A DNA stretch of 64,000 nt from Owenia fusiformis (GCA_903813345.2 CAIIXF020000002.1:9447555-9511554), one strand, 5' to 3'; positions 1 to 11,900 are shown, numbered from the stretch's first letter. Program-made: numbers and translations. Notes: generated from the letters alone by a model not told the origin.

Positions 1-650
1 TGAAAAATGGAAATTTTTTGCAAGGGTTATATAGTATGGTAATTACATAGAGATGTGTGATGGCTTGATAGCATATACTTTGATCAGCATTAGTCAAGTT
101 CTGAAATCACTTTATCCCGCAGCAAATTTTTTTACCCAGCGCCGGGACATGTCAGTTCTCAATCAATTATATCCCGACGTTTGCAAAAAAAAAATTACGG
201 GACAGTGAGTTTGAGAAACTGACTGTCCCGAGGCTCAGTGCTACAAAGTGCTCATACGGGATAAAGGTGTTTGCAATTGCGACTATCCCGCGAGCCCTAT
301 AAAATTACGTGACAGTGTATCTGTGATTCATTATATCCCGCTCTGTGAAAAACATTTGTCGGGCTCGGGACTAATAATCAGATCTTAAAAATAACTATTT
401 GACTTCTTTTACGTCATTCAACAAGATTGTTTTGTCAAGTAGGAATAAAATCATTGACAATCAATTTTGAAAAAATGGCATTTTAAGGTCATAAATACCT
501 TACTTTTTTCCAGCATAATTGTCTTTGATAAAATTACCAAACACCCTTTTGGTAACTAGGTCTAGGTAATTAGAGGTAGCATGCGCTATAAAGTCATTGA
601 AATCTAAAATTTATATCAACAGATTTTTTATTATAGTATAACTAAAACAC
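1..650. other. Non-coding, CCCG/CGGG-rich short repeats
   Basis: No convincing exon is seen. Between about 110 and 370 the motifs TATCCCG, CGGGAC and GTCCCG recur in both orientations and could form imperfect hairpins, for example a GGGACAGT/ACTGTCCC pair at about 200-232. The remainder is plain AT-rich DNA. Confidence 0.4.
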
Positions 651-653
651 TAC

Positions 654-719
654 CTCGGCATGTGCTCCTAACAGCAGTCCAATGAAGAGGTATAGATACT
701 TGAATGCTGAACCGTTCAT
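654..719 (-). CDS. Possible first coding exon (signal peptide) of a gene running off the left edge
   Basis: On the minus strand an ATG at 719 opens 22 codons reading MNGSAFKYLYLFIGLLLGAH and then Ala-Glu. This is a typical secretory signal: short polar start, hydrophobic core and an AHA-like cleavage site. The reading ends exactly at a possible splice donor (GAG/GTAGTG) in phase 0. No following exon was recognised in the remaining 650 bases, so the rest of the gene, if real, lies outside the window. The call rests only on signal-peptide composition and a moderate donor site. Chance occurrence is a fair alternative. Confidence 0.3.
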
Positions 720-2419
720 TGTTATTCTCCTAAAGTTCCGACTCACTGTGCCCTGTTGAAATATGGCTGTATATGGATGTGTGCAGGGAAGTCAATGCAC
801 GTTCTTGAAATTACCGAGAAAGGATCAATCAAACAATATCCTGTGGATGATAAAAATGAAGAAATATTGTTAAGACTAATTAAATTGAATTTAAAGTTAG
901 CCAAGCAAGACAATATAATTGTTTCCGTTTTAAGATGAACATAAATTTAATTTCCCTTACTTTATGAATGCATATACGGTACATATTTTTATGTATATGG
1001 TTATAATATTCTAAATATTATCTTACAACGAGTTATCTGCGAAAAAAGTATAATTATACTAGTAAATCGTCGTTTATATGTAAGAATATCACACTTGTTA
1101 GGACATATTGAGCTGCGCAATAAATGATGACGTAATCAAAAGCAATACGGGAAAAATAAACATGCTATAACAAAGTGAGTTGCGAAATCTCTCAAGTATT
1201 ACTAACTTTTGATTGAATACTTTTGGAGCGAGATCCAACTGCACTCACTCGGATAGAACGTTTAAAGGCACTGGATAATGATTTCGTATCACAATAATTA
1301 CATTAAGTAAGTGACGTCACAGCAGTGACTTTTTTCTATCATTTTCCAATTAACATTCTTTGATGCTTGGGGAAATTAAGCCTATTAATAGTAGATTTAT
1401 TATATTTTTATTCTTAATTTAATATATACTTACTTTATTATTTCTAATTGATTGTTGTGTTATTAGATATAAACTGAGATGTTAACGTATATTCATAGAA
1501 TACCATTAAATGAGTTATCATAATTGTGAAACATTCTATCGATGTTTTGTAGCATTTCTAGTGATAAAAAATTTTCAACTTTTATTTAAAGTGGCGGGGA
1601 ATTTGAATATTTGAAAAATAAAAATCTGACAACTTTTTTCGCCTTAATTATTTTTTCAAAAATCCCTTATAACTTTTAAAGTCAGTAAATGAATGACAAA
1701 AACATTTCAAACATCAGATGGGACCTTTAAAATATACAACTTTTCGAGGATATGTATCTAAACAATATGGAAAACTTCAAACCTGCATGGTTGGAAATGG
1801 TGATAAAAAATTGGCTATTCGTTTATTTATGGTCCAAACTATACAGGACCTTGCAACAATAAAATCTGATATCGTTTATTTTATACCAACGTAACCCAGA
1901 CTCATTTTGATATAAATCATGAAATCATGAATTCAATTGTGTACTTTTAAGGACAGTCCGGTTCATGAACATCTATATTATATTACAACCAATGAGCTAA
2001 ATACATGCGCTATGGCAATTAAGAAATGATATATTGCTTGTAAACACACAATGAGCAGCAAATAAACAATAAAATTGCAGTGTTCTTGAGATGTTTATCC
2101 TGTATTTTATCAGATGAAACCAGATTCGTGCTTTGATGCGTGTTAAGATGAAAGAACTCAGAAATGTCGTGGACAGTCCTGAAGTTAAAGAAGTCGTTTA
2201 TGGCAATTTTGATATTCCTTATAGCAATGTATATGTTCAAGGTAAGACATGTTGCTCATACTATATGGTAATTAAATATTCAAAGGGATGTAACATCTGA
2301 CCCATAATTATTCATCACTTTGTTTCACATCGATATGAATAGTTCTTATATCAATTATACTTTTTGCAAAATAAAAATGGGTTCAGCATTTAAAAACTAT
2401 TTTTTGAATATTTCATTTA
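720..2419. other. Intergenic, no gene recognised
   Basis: AT-rich sequence with only short random open frames. No conserved motif, RNA gene or recognisable transposase was seen. Confidence 0.5.
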
Positions 2420-2421
2420 TA

Positions 2422-3034
2422 CAGGGTGTCAAATAAGTCCCGTCCCCCCCTCTACAGCCAAAACCAACATATTTGGTACCAAGTGTGATATATCATTGAA
2501 AAGGTCTTCCAAAGTTACGTTGATTGGCATATATCTGACACATGTCAATCAATCTCATAAATTTTTACATTGTATCAATGGAGTTGACCATATGCCTAGA
2601 AACATGGCAATTTGGCGTATTTTGCAGGATTTTAAGAATCCGGTATAAGAAAGCTCAAGGGACCAAAAGATGACTAAATATGTTTATGGCGATGAATTTA
2701 ACCAATTTCTGGATAGGGTTAGATGTGTAGAAAATAGAGGTGCAAGGAAAGTGGTGAAAACATTTTTGTAACAAGTGGAATGCGAAAAAGATTAACTTTT
2801 TGACGTATTTCTGAGGTCATATCCTTGTCATTTTGACCCAAAAAAGCTAGTTAAAGGAGGGCACGTTAACTATAAAAGACATCATAAAAAAATAGGTAAA
2901 TTCCATCCAAAATACTTGAGAATTGGTGAGTTAACATAACTTTGGATGATCTTTCCAATGGTATATCACACTAGGTACCGTCTGTTAAGGTTTTAGCCAT
3001 GTAGCAGGGGGGACGGGACTTATTTGACACCCTG
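2422..3034. mobile_element. Tc1/mariner-type MITE with ~100-bp terminal inverted repeats
   Basis: The left end, starting CAGGGTGTCAAATAAGTCCC, is repeated in inverse orientation at the right end. Similarity continues with small changes for roughly 100 bases per side. The element is flanked by the dinucleotide TA at 2420-2421 and 3035-3036, the target-site duplication of the Tc1/mariner superfamily. It is 613 bp long with no usable transposase frame, so it is non-autonomous. It sits directly against the sulfotransferase exon. Confidence 0.85.
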
Positions 3035-3037
3035 TAG

Positions 3038-4273
3038 ATGGCGTCACTTCTCAAATCAACTAGAGCGGTCCCTGCTAAATCTTCAAAAACAGAGAACAAG
3101 GACATTGTTAAACCAGGGGAAAGAAATTCCTACATACCAAAGCCAACAAACCTTCAAACCATATGCAACAAGTCCAGTGTGGCGTTACGTACTAAGCTTA
3201 CTAAGTATATGTTAATAGACGAAACCCATAAATTGCTCTACTGCTTTGTGCCAAAGGTTGGCTGTACAGCTTGGAGAAAAATATTTGCAGTACTATCAAA
3301 TGAAAAAATTAGAAACGAAACAAATGGCAATCCTGAAAACATCAGAGTAGATCCTCATTTTGGTTTGCATTTCAAATCTATAAAGAGCTATGATAGGTCT
3401 CAGCAGGATCGTATTCTTAAATCATATTACAAATTCATGTTCGTGAGGGAACCGTTTGAGAGATTAGTATCTGCCTATATTGATAAATTCTATGTCCCCG
3501 AACCTCATGGATTCTGGAAGGTTTGGGGTAAAGGAATCATTAATAAATATCGACACAAGGCAAGTGTGACGTCACGAGAATGTGGGCATGACGTAACGTT
3601 CGATGAGTTTCTCGCACATTCGTTTTCGACGATTGAACAGCAGTACATAAATGCTGGAAACGGTCATTGGGTGACCATCCAACAGCTTTGCAACCCCTGT
3701 GACATCAACTATGACTACATAGGACGCATGGAATCCATGCAGCAAGACACAAAAGCGATACTAGAAAAAGCGAATGTCAGTCACTTAATCAATCAACAAA
3801 AACCAAGCGTTAGGAAAATAAAAGAAAACCTCCACTTTAGTACAAGGGGATTGCTACGATCGGCCAGCTGCTTGAGCGTTATAGATGGCATTAGACGCAT
3901 CATCAATTCACTTATCTTCAAAGGATTTTTACCAGACGATTTTCCGACATCAGAATATACAAAAGGCCTTCTTGTTACCAGCATCAACGTCACTAATATC
4001 AAAAGAAAAAATGATCATATGGTAAAAGAATTTATTTCTAAATTAGAAAATATCCTACCAGCTGTGTGGGAAAACAAACTCAAATTTCAAACTCCAGCGG
4101 TAGAATCTCGAAGAGAGCATTGCCTTACAAGGCTGCAAAAATCAAATATTATGAATCATATAAGTCCCCAAAAGATTAAACAATTTTTGGAATATTTTTC
4201 TTTTGATTTCGAAGCGTTTGGATACGACTCGTCTTTCTATTCGGACTACATTTTGAAGGAGCACGAGGAGTGA
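3038..4273 (+). CDS. Carbohydrate sulfotransferase (CHST8-14 / HNK-1 ST family), large terminal exon
   Basis: A 411-residue open frame of a PAPS-dependent Golgi sulfotransferase (Sulfotransfer_2 type), which adds sulfate to glycans. PKVGCTAW at residues 72-79 is the 5'-phosphosulfate-binding loop and FVREPFERLVSAY at 135-147 is the 3'-phosphate-binding site; both are intact. The C-terminal part has the usual Cys-containing stretch (QQLCNPC) and YDYIGRMESM. Members of this family are type II membrane proteins, but no N-terminal membrane anchor is present here. The anchor is therefore probably encoded on an upstream exon, and the ATG at 3038 may be only the first codon after an AG splice acceptor. 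A transposon end supplies that acceptor. AATAAA lies at 4710-4715. Which glycan is sulfated cannot be told from sequence. Confidence 0.9.
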   Translation: MASLLKSTRAVPAKSSKTENKDIVKPGERNSYIPKPTNLQTICNKSSVALRTKLTKYMLIDETHKLLYCFVPKVGCTAWRKIFAVLSNEKIRNETNGNPENIRVDPHFGLHFKSIKSYDRSQQDRILKSYYKFMFVREPFERLVSAYIDKFYVPEPHGFWKVWGKGIINKYRHKASVTSRECGHDVTFDEFLAHSFSTIEQQYINAGNGHWVTIQQLCNPCDINYDYIGRMESMQQDTKAILEKANVSHLINQQKPSVRKIKENLHFSTRGLLRSASCLSVIDGIRRIINSLIFKGFLPDDFPTSEYTKGLLVTSINVTNIKRKNDHMVKEFISKLENILPAVWENKLKFQTPAVESRREHCLTRLQKSNIMNHISPQKIKQFLEYFSFDFEAFGYDSSFYSDYILKEHEE

Positions 4274-6121
4274 TCCAAAACTTTAAAAGTTCCAGACATT
4301 GTTCGTTTGCTCCCGTTAATATTATTTCTTGGTTGTTTGGTTAGGCTTAATAAGTCTTACTTCTTTGTGAAATTTATTTTGGTGTACACGGATATTCGAG
4401 TTATGGTTTAATATGTGATAAGTGTTGAAGAGGTTAGGTATTATATATGCGTTAAACAAATACTCCATAGGCCTACTCAACTAGGATTCTCCTGCATAAA
4501 ATATAACAATTTACCCCAGAAAATGCCCCCCCCCCCAGTTAAGTTTTTATTCTAAAAATTGTTATGGGCATGAGATACTCTCAGGAGTTAAAGATGTAAA
4601 AACGTAAGAATTGCACAAATGGTAATTAATTTATTACACAATATACACAAATTCGGAAATGCAACTATCACTAATTATACTGTACTGGTAACTACGTGTA
4701 CTGTCTTAGAATAAAATCACACAATCTTACATATCATCATCGTTGTTAAAGTTAATACACCATAATAGTAGATACTTGAATGAAGTACATTTGGGGAAAG
4801 TTTGAACATCCTTGCTTTACTAATAATGATTTTATAAGGTGGGGAGGGGGACCCCCTAGGCACGTTACGAGTGACTTTTGTTACCTTAGTCCCCTAGAGT
4901 TAAGTTAGCCTCGAAATGGTGGTCGTCTGTGATTAAAAGAGTTGTACATAAAAAATCGATTAAATTCTAGTGATCAATAAATTACTTATAAACTATCCGA
5001 GTTGCATAGTAACAAAATAGTAGGGGCAGAAAAAAACAATTTATTTCCATGTACAGTAACCAATGGATATTAGAGACGCTGAATACCGTCCACAAAAAGG
5101 TTTTGAGACTACAATATGTCAAAACCTGTGGTGGTGACATAAAAGTCATGTATGTTTTTCTACAAATGTATGCTTTTTTACAGTATAGGGACATTTTTGA
5201 ATTGTCATTGATTGATTTTCCTCCCCGGAAAAATGAGGAAGTGTTATATGAGGATAGTTTTGAATTTTTTAGGGAGGACATAAAACGACCCTTGCAACTG
5301 ACTGTTACATGTGTACAGCGGGTAAAATGATTTGTACGAAGAATTTCGAAAAAGACGTGGATCTACATAAAAAATAAGATTGTGTATATTTTTCTCTCGA
5401 AAATTGCAATTCTGGGAGGTTCGAGCCTCTGGGTCACCTTGTAGACAATATGAACTTTCTTTTTGATGCGTATTTAAAAAACGGCAAAGAATTATATCCT
5501 TATTAGATCATATATCTCAATCTGTCATCAAAAATATTTTCTACCTAAAATAACATCACAAATATGGCGGGACATGGATCTCATTGATCAAAAAATTAAA
5601 TGGTGATAATTATACGAAGTTTGATAGTTTATTACATCATTACCTTATAAGTAACAAACGAAATTTTATCGAGTATATGAAATGTTATTTATTGTTGTCA
5701 TTATCAATATGAGATAATAGATTAACTTAACGTTTGCATTGCTAATAAAATAAATATAAATAATGTATCAGTGTCCAATAAGGGACGTCTGTCTCTCGGC
5801 CAGCTCGAGCTTCTGTTCGCAGTGGTCATATAAGATGACCCCGATTCATTTTTATCATGTACAACCTAAGAAACATCACTTTTGGTGAGAATGATCTTGA
5901 ACATGATGAATTGTGAAATGTTGAAGTGGCCGATTCATTTAAATATTCAAATATTTGAATGAGTCTTTGAAGCCTATAATATATTGCAGGCCTTCGTAAG
6001 CATGAAGGTCTTTTCACTGTCCACATCGAGGAATAACGAATTATTCAGTCAAAAGAGTGTAGCCAATATGTATGTACATGGAGTGTGGATTGCTTTGTAC
6101 AGAGAAAGGTCGATACCCTCA
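4274..6121. other. 3' flank and intergenic DNA
   Basis: Contains the sulfotransferase 3' untranslated region, a C homopolymer near 4520 and only short open frames without family features. No gene is supported. Confidence 0.5.
4710..4715 (+). terminator. Polyadenylation signal AATAAA for the sulfotransferase
   Basis: AATAAA about 440 bp after the stop codon on the same strand. It is one of few in this interval, so assignment is tentative. Confidence 0.35.
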
Positions 6122-8018
6122 TTATTCGCAGCATCCTTTAGTACATGTGCATACGCCATCCGCATCGAAGCAAGTATCTCTGCATTCACAGTCTTTGCCT
6201 GCAAATACACGGGAAGATATGACGAAGATATAACAATCGTTGTCATGGAGAGGGGGGGGGGCAGTATAGTGTCAAATCAAATGCCTAAATACAAAACTCA
6301 GAAGTATTTTTGGGCGTGTTGATGTTCAGTATTAAATTCTGCCCTTGACTTGTTATTTTGAAATCACATAATAAATCAATCAATTTACCTATCAAAGATA
6401 TGAGACGATAACAATTTGTAACCCTTCTGGTGGTGATGTAAAAACAGAATGACGTAAAGTAAGGAATACCGTCAAATGCAATCGACCTTACAGTCGAGGC
6501 TTGGAAGTATTGACGACGTTGAAGATTGAGCTTGTATTCGCGAATGCAACTAACGCCTGTCGGCTACCGGATTAATTTACTATTTAATGACCAACTCATA
6601 TAAATACGAATATATAGTACATGCCGCTATTTCATTCATATTCAAATGAGTTGGTCATGAAAAACTAGGTTAAGCCGGTAGCCGATAGGCCTTAGTTGCA
6701 TGCGCGATAGTCTAATGTCAATTATCAAATATAAATCAACCTCATTTATACTTACATTTTTCACAGGGGCAGCCATCACCAGCCATTTGTCCGGTTCGGG
6801 GAGTGCTATCTGAAACACACAATAAGTCTTAAGATTAGGTCATTGTGTAGTAACCTCGCAATAAATATTTTATGTAACTTTACAAGCATTCCTACATGTA
6901 CGTGTCTCATTTCAAGTTAACCATTTGTGAAATATCTTGGCAGAATCATAATACGTATTTAATGGGCAATTTACACGGACCAGCTCGGCATCGAGAATAT
7001 GAAAAGGTTAAGATGTCAAAGAACTGTCGTTCGATTTCGCCAAAAACGACAATTTTTCATACTTGTACTCATACAACAGCGTTAAATTTCGCCCCACTTA
7101 TGTATCCAATTCCAGGCTTTCAAACGAAGCTAAAGTCATAACCCGAAACCGCTGATCGATCTTTGACAATTTATTAATTAATTTTACAAATTTAAAAGCG
7201 GTTTAAACATAACATTGCTTTTAAATGTAAATTTTAGGACACGAAATTTTGAATTTAGATAAATAACTCGGTATTTTAATATTAAATAGGCACATTAATG
7301 ATTTAACAATTGGTTAAATCAATAAACAAACGCCTCCATTTTTGTCCACTGAAATATGATGTTATTAATTGAAAACTTTTAACCTTGATAAACAGCTGAT
7401 AAGATGATCGTAGCAAATAGTATAGTGTTTACATGCCGAACACTTAGACATTCATAAGGCGTTTGATCGGGTTAACGTTTGCCATTGATTTTTCAACGCT
7501 GGTTATAAGCCGTTGGAGTTATGCCAACCCGTAGCTGTTGCACTATTAGGTCCAATATTTTCTTCAATGGAAAAATCTTTTTTGCCCTGCCTGCCATATT
7601 AAGTGTTATTGTTAATATAAAAAACAAACAACGGGTTAGTTTTTAACATTTGTTTGATATTTTGCTAGATAATTTTGGCATACATTACGAATGTATCAGT
7701 TTTTTACCAATATCAGCAGCATCCAATAGCATACCATATTATTTATTGATTTTTCCGAAATATTGGCCGCTTCATAAAAATATATACAATATCATATTTT
7801 ACTTAGTCGTTGTGATTTCAAATTGTTATGTGTGAATAAAGGAATCTTAAAGTTGCAATTATTTCCTTTTCATTGAACGTATCATCAATACCAAATTATT
7901 CTGTTCATAAATGATCATATATTGACCCGCAAGTCATATCGATCGGCCGCTTGTTATGTTAATACGTTTACTTACCATCTTTGCTGCTTGTAGTACTGCA
8001 TTTGCATGGTTCAGGCAT
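6122..8018 (-). CDS. MT: Metallothionein, three coding exons
   Basis: Coding exons on the minus strand are 8018-7976, 6809-6756 and 6198-6122. Donors are GATG/GTAAGT and AAAT/GTAAGT, acceptors both CAG, and both junctions are phase 1, joining without a stop into 57 residues. The product starts MPEPCKC and ends VCTCTKGCCE. It has 12 cysteines, mostly as CxC, CxxC and CC pairs, no aromatic residue except one Phe, and many Lys/Asp/Ser. This fits a cytosolic metal-binding metallothionein that buffers zinc, copper and cadmium. It is shorter and poorer in cysteine than the usual 18-21 Cys molluscan type, with a Cys-free stretch of 20 residues between the first two CxC groups. Upstream TGCACAC motifs agree with metal-induced control. 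Three exons and phase agreement make the model good, but no transcript was seen. Confidence 0.78.
6539..6707. mobile_element. Small foldback MITE inside metallothionein intron 2
   Basis: GCAACTAACGCCTGTCGGCTACCGG on the left pairs with CCGGTAGCCGATAGGCCTTAGTTGC on the right, with inner arms TGACCAACTCAT and ATGAGTTGGTCA. A half-length relative occurs at about 19301-19366 (ATGAGTTGGCC to TTGCATTTGCGATC). No open frame. Confidence 0.7.
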
Positions 8019-8132
8019 GATTGTTGTTGTTTTTGTTGTTGGTAATCAACGAGAAGGTTGTATTCGATGTCTTCGAGAATAATCAGCGAATGTGCTTGGT
8101 AATTTTCGCACTGACCAATAAATATCCATTTT

Positions 8133-8139
8133 TGCACAC
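8133..8139. promoter_or_regulatory. Metal-response-element-like core TGCACAC
   Basis: TGCACACG fits the TGCRCNC core bound by the zinc factor MTF-1. It lies about 115 bp upstream of the metallothionein start codon. Confidence 0.45.
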
Positions 8140-8177
8140 GACTTTTGCAATTTTCAAAACGGCGCTGTTTTGATTTT

Positions 8178-8184
8178 TGCACAC
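8178..8184. promoter_or_regulatory. Second metal-response-element-like core TGCACACGGC
   Basis: A second TGCACAC, here followed by GGC as in full MRE consensus sites, 45 bp from the first. Both lie in a short imperfect duplication (TTTTTGCACACG), upstream of the metallothionein. Confidence 0.45.
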
Positions 8185-8259
8185 GGCACTGAATTCACAC
8201 GGCGCTGTATGAATAAATTATCGCGAAGGCTGTAGCAATGAGTAATACAGATAGGCCTA

Positions 8260-9069
8260 CAGGGTGTCCAATTATAATTCTAAACGATGCTACTATATCC
8301 ATTTGTATGAAATTCAAAGGAAGAATGAGCAAAGCTTGGAGCAAAGTTTACGAATTTCTTTTTTCATCAGCAACGAGCCTGTGATCGTAGTCTTACTCAC
8401 TAGATGTTTATGCATAGAAATATAATTGTTTACCTCTCGAGAGGACAGCCAGCAAAATTGTATTTAATGTTTATGTTTGAATTTTTACTATCGGCAATGT
8501 TGTCTCGTAAAGTCAAAATATCACTTATGTCAATGTTTACAAAACGTCCGTCCTCCATGTTTTTCTGTAAATTTGATAACGTTATATTCCCACAATTCAC
8601 AAGTGTAGTACAGTAACAAACCCCATAATTGACAAATGTAGTACAGTAACATCCCATAATTCACAAGTGTAGTACAGCCAAACAAAGTATACCGGTAAGG
8701 CAAAAAGCGGTCAATAATATAATATCCCATGAGTGCACATATGGGGTACAGGCAAAACTGTTGATCCTACAGTACTTGGGCTATTACTGTGATCATTGAT
8801 CATATAATTTGTAATACGAATTTTGCATAACAAGTTCTCCCTCTGACCAAGCACTGGTATATGTACTGTCGACCCAGCTATAGTTTAATACGCTTAGTCA
8901 AAGAAATACTAAGGGTTTAAATGGAAGAACCGTCAGTGCTACAACCATACATATTCATGTATTGGTTTTTGATAATGGCACGAGCTTAATGTAGCAATCT
9001 ATATTCTTATGCCAAGGGAATGAAAACGTCTTAATTGACTAGAACACCTCTATACTTTTTGTCACCCTG
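8260..9069. mobile_element. Probable TA-flanked element with CAGGGTG ends
   Basis: CAGGGTGTCC at the left and GTCACCCTG at the right are inverted, each preceded or followed by TA. The TIR match is only about ten bases, so the unit is less certain than the 2422 element. Inside, a short unit reading CCCATAATTCACAAGTGTAGTACAG is repeated about three times near 8588-8680. Confidence 0.45.
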
Positions 9070-11750
9070 TAGTATACAGCGTCTTAACCGCGTTACGATA
9101 AGCTTCGGAATAGAAAATTTCCATTGTTGGTTATAAAACTTTTGCCAATAATAAACCTTATTCGAGTCTGAATTTAACGGCATGTGATAGATATTTTTGC
9201 AATTCAAATAACTCTATGTAACAAACAATTTTAGAATGTTATCAAATCAGCAGATTGTCGAGATAATAACACGTGAAATACACCGTTGGATTTCAAAACA
9301 CTAAGGGTAACAAGTCGATTAATTAACGTCAGATATACTTAAATTGACGGCCAATGGATTGTAATGATGGGTATCTCATTTTGTATTCTTAAAGCACGAG
9401 CATCCCGATTTATTGTGTGATCATTAGCTGAGAATATATTCGTTCAACAAAAACCCAATACCACGGCTTTTATTTATTAATCTGAGTGTTCTTGTTGCCG
9501 TGATTGGGTTTAACTTCCGTGCTATGCTTTCATTGGTAGCAAATTCTCACTATCAATTATTAATAAAACGCACATGGAACTCTATGCGCTGCCATAGGCC
9601 ACCATTAAATTTTTTGCATCAAGGGCCGAATGGGCACACGGGTTTCCATGATAAGTTTGAATAAATCATAATTATTACGCCCTCAAAGAAAACATTTTTG
9701 GCGATTATTCGATAAAATCGGTGCCGATTTTCCAGATTGTTCCATTTACCAAGGACCTCTATTCTCGAGGCCCCATGTATTTACTAGTCAGACAACATCG
9801 ATCCCGAGACAAGCACGGGAGTTCAAGTGAAATGGTCGATTAATGGAAACCGTGAACTTGAATATTGTTATTACTATGAATGAACTAGTTCAGTTCAACG
9901 TTTTCAGGTCAAGAGAGTGCATTGAAAGTTCAAATAAGGTGAATTTTTTTTGGTCCCGGGGCCTTTTAAGGCAACTCGGGAGATTAAACTGTCTGATGGA
10001 CTCCTTACTACAACCTCATTTCCGCAAAATAAAAAATGAATCGAAAAAGAACTAGCGAGGACCAGATGTGACAGTCATCGTCATGTTCTTATTTAATAAA
10101 TGAGTTAATATACTAATATGAACTTTATAGTTTTTAAGTTAAAATATTTTATATCTGTGTCACAGGTTTAAAAACTACATTCTAATCACATATGATAAAA
10201 ACTTTTCTAAAAAACCCACCAGCCGGCATCGGCTTAGGGGACACATTAAATGTATATCTGAGTGTAATTGAGTCTTGACTAGAGTAAGTTGACCATTTAC
10301 TTGGAGCACTCGCAAGGAGAGTAGTATTCAAGTGCTGCCATCTTTAAATGCTTTGACAAATATTTTGCTATTTATGGCCATTATCACAATAAATGAATAT
10401 GTATGCAAACATAAATAAACTGTATTGATACAATAATTTTGCAGTTGAGTGCTGGAAAATGTTTATAACAGATTGGGGACACACACTCTGTTGCCCAGTT
10501 ATATCATTAATTCAAAAAATGTATCATATGGGAAAGAAAGGTATCAGTAGTAACCAAGCCTGGACTTCACAAATGTAACTCCCATAATCTGCCATAGTCA
10601 AATTATGTGTAAGTATCCACTCGGAAAGCTTCAGAAGCATGCGCATTGTTGCGCTTCGGTTCGCATATTTACGTTCCCATCAAATTCGCAAGACTACGCT
10701 TATTGGATTCGTTCATATGTGAGGGGGGCTTAAGGCATGACTTGCAGACGTAGCAATTTCCTTTGCCGTTATTAGGGAGTTGACCAAGTGACAATATTAC
10801 AAAATGCAAATGGTCAAAATTGACACTGCACTCAGCTACATGGTTCGTATGAAAAGCGATGTATTTATAATTCATTGCTAAGATGAGTCACGGTGTAAAA
10901 AGTAGGTGGTCCTATCTTTTGGTTCTACTCTCTATTGCTTTATGTGGTGACCTAATTACAATTATTTTCTTTATTATTTATACACAGTTAGGGCCAGTAA
11001 GGGCCGTAAGGAAAGGGACCATAATCCAGGGGACCATCATTTCTTTTACACCTGAAGCTGAGTTAGATCAGACGATTTGAAAGAGGAATTTTTCTATTCC
11101 GCTGTATAGAACCTGATATGAACAATACGCACTATACTCACAGACTGCTCCTAGTAATAGAGTCCTTTCCATATAGCTTTCAAATTGATAATCTCGTTTT
11201 TATTTAGATGCAGTTTAAACCATTCAAGACCAACAGTTTCTTCCATTTGATGGCATATTTGAATTCTGTGTGTAATTTTTCATCAATACAACTTTGGTTT
11301 GTACATATATTTATCTTTATTACATTTCTAAAAATTTTCAAATTTTCTGAAAAGGTCGGGTCAAATCCCCATTGACACAATGTTGAAAAACCTATATAGT
11401 TTTAAACGGATCTCAATTCTATTGTGAAAAATCACATTCCACGACAAAAAGATCATATAATTAGAATCCAATGGTATTTTAAGGTGATCCAAATGGAACT
11501 CATGTTATAGGCGGCCATGTTATCTCGCCCATTCAACACCCTATCAATTTCCACTTGTATATGGAAAAGGGTCAATTTGGTTTTCGGCGGATTTGTTCTT
11601 AATACACAACTTTTGTTCAAGCTTCGCTTCAGCTCTTTAATCACTTGGTTCTCATTTCATAAGACAATGGAATCTGAATTTTAAATAATTAAGAGAGACA
11701 GCGATACATGGAAAACGTATCAATTATTCAATAATCCTCACAGGATTTTT
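9070..11750. other. Intergenic, dispersed repeat only
   Basis: No gene is supported. A segment at about 10985-11060 (GGGCCAGTAAGGGCC, then GGACCATAAT and GGGGACCAT, then a run ending in TTTTACACC) reappears inverted at about 42360-42440, so it is a dispersed repeat. The small open frame at 10883 is partly made of it. Confidence 0.5.
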
Positions 11751-11900
11751 ACAAGACCAACATCAAAAGAAAAAAATATCATATCGTATAATCAATTTCT
11801 AAACTTGAAAATATCCTACCAGCCGTATAGGAAAATTAACTCATATTTCAAACCTCAGTGCCAGAATATGTTTCTTTGAAGCATTTGGATACGACCCTCC
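11751..11900 (+). pseudogene. Decayed fragment of the sulfotransferase
   Basis: Runs such as AACATCAAAAGAAAAAA, GAAAATATCCTACCAGC, CATATTTCAAAC and GAAGCATTTGGATACGAC match positions about 3990-4230 of the intact gene in the same order. An in-frame TAG replaces the Trp codon of AVWE, and roughly 100 bases are missing between CCAGAAT and GAAGC. This is a partial, non-functional duplicate with no more than 150 bp recognisable. Confidence 0.75.

Noticed and set aside
756-938. 60-codon open frame
   Set aside because: No signal, motif or splice context; lies in AT-rich DNA and looks like chance.
4982-5330. Overlapping open frames of 93-99 codons on both strands
   Set aside because: Neither has a domain or reasonable composition; both seem chance frames in non-coding DNA.
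5984-6322. 112-codon forward frame
   Set aside because: It is the antisense of metallothionein exon 3 and its flanks.
8404-8730. Three overlapping short frames
   Set aside because: They come from a small tandem repeat (ACAAGTGTAGTACAG) inside a mobile element.
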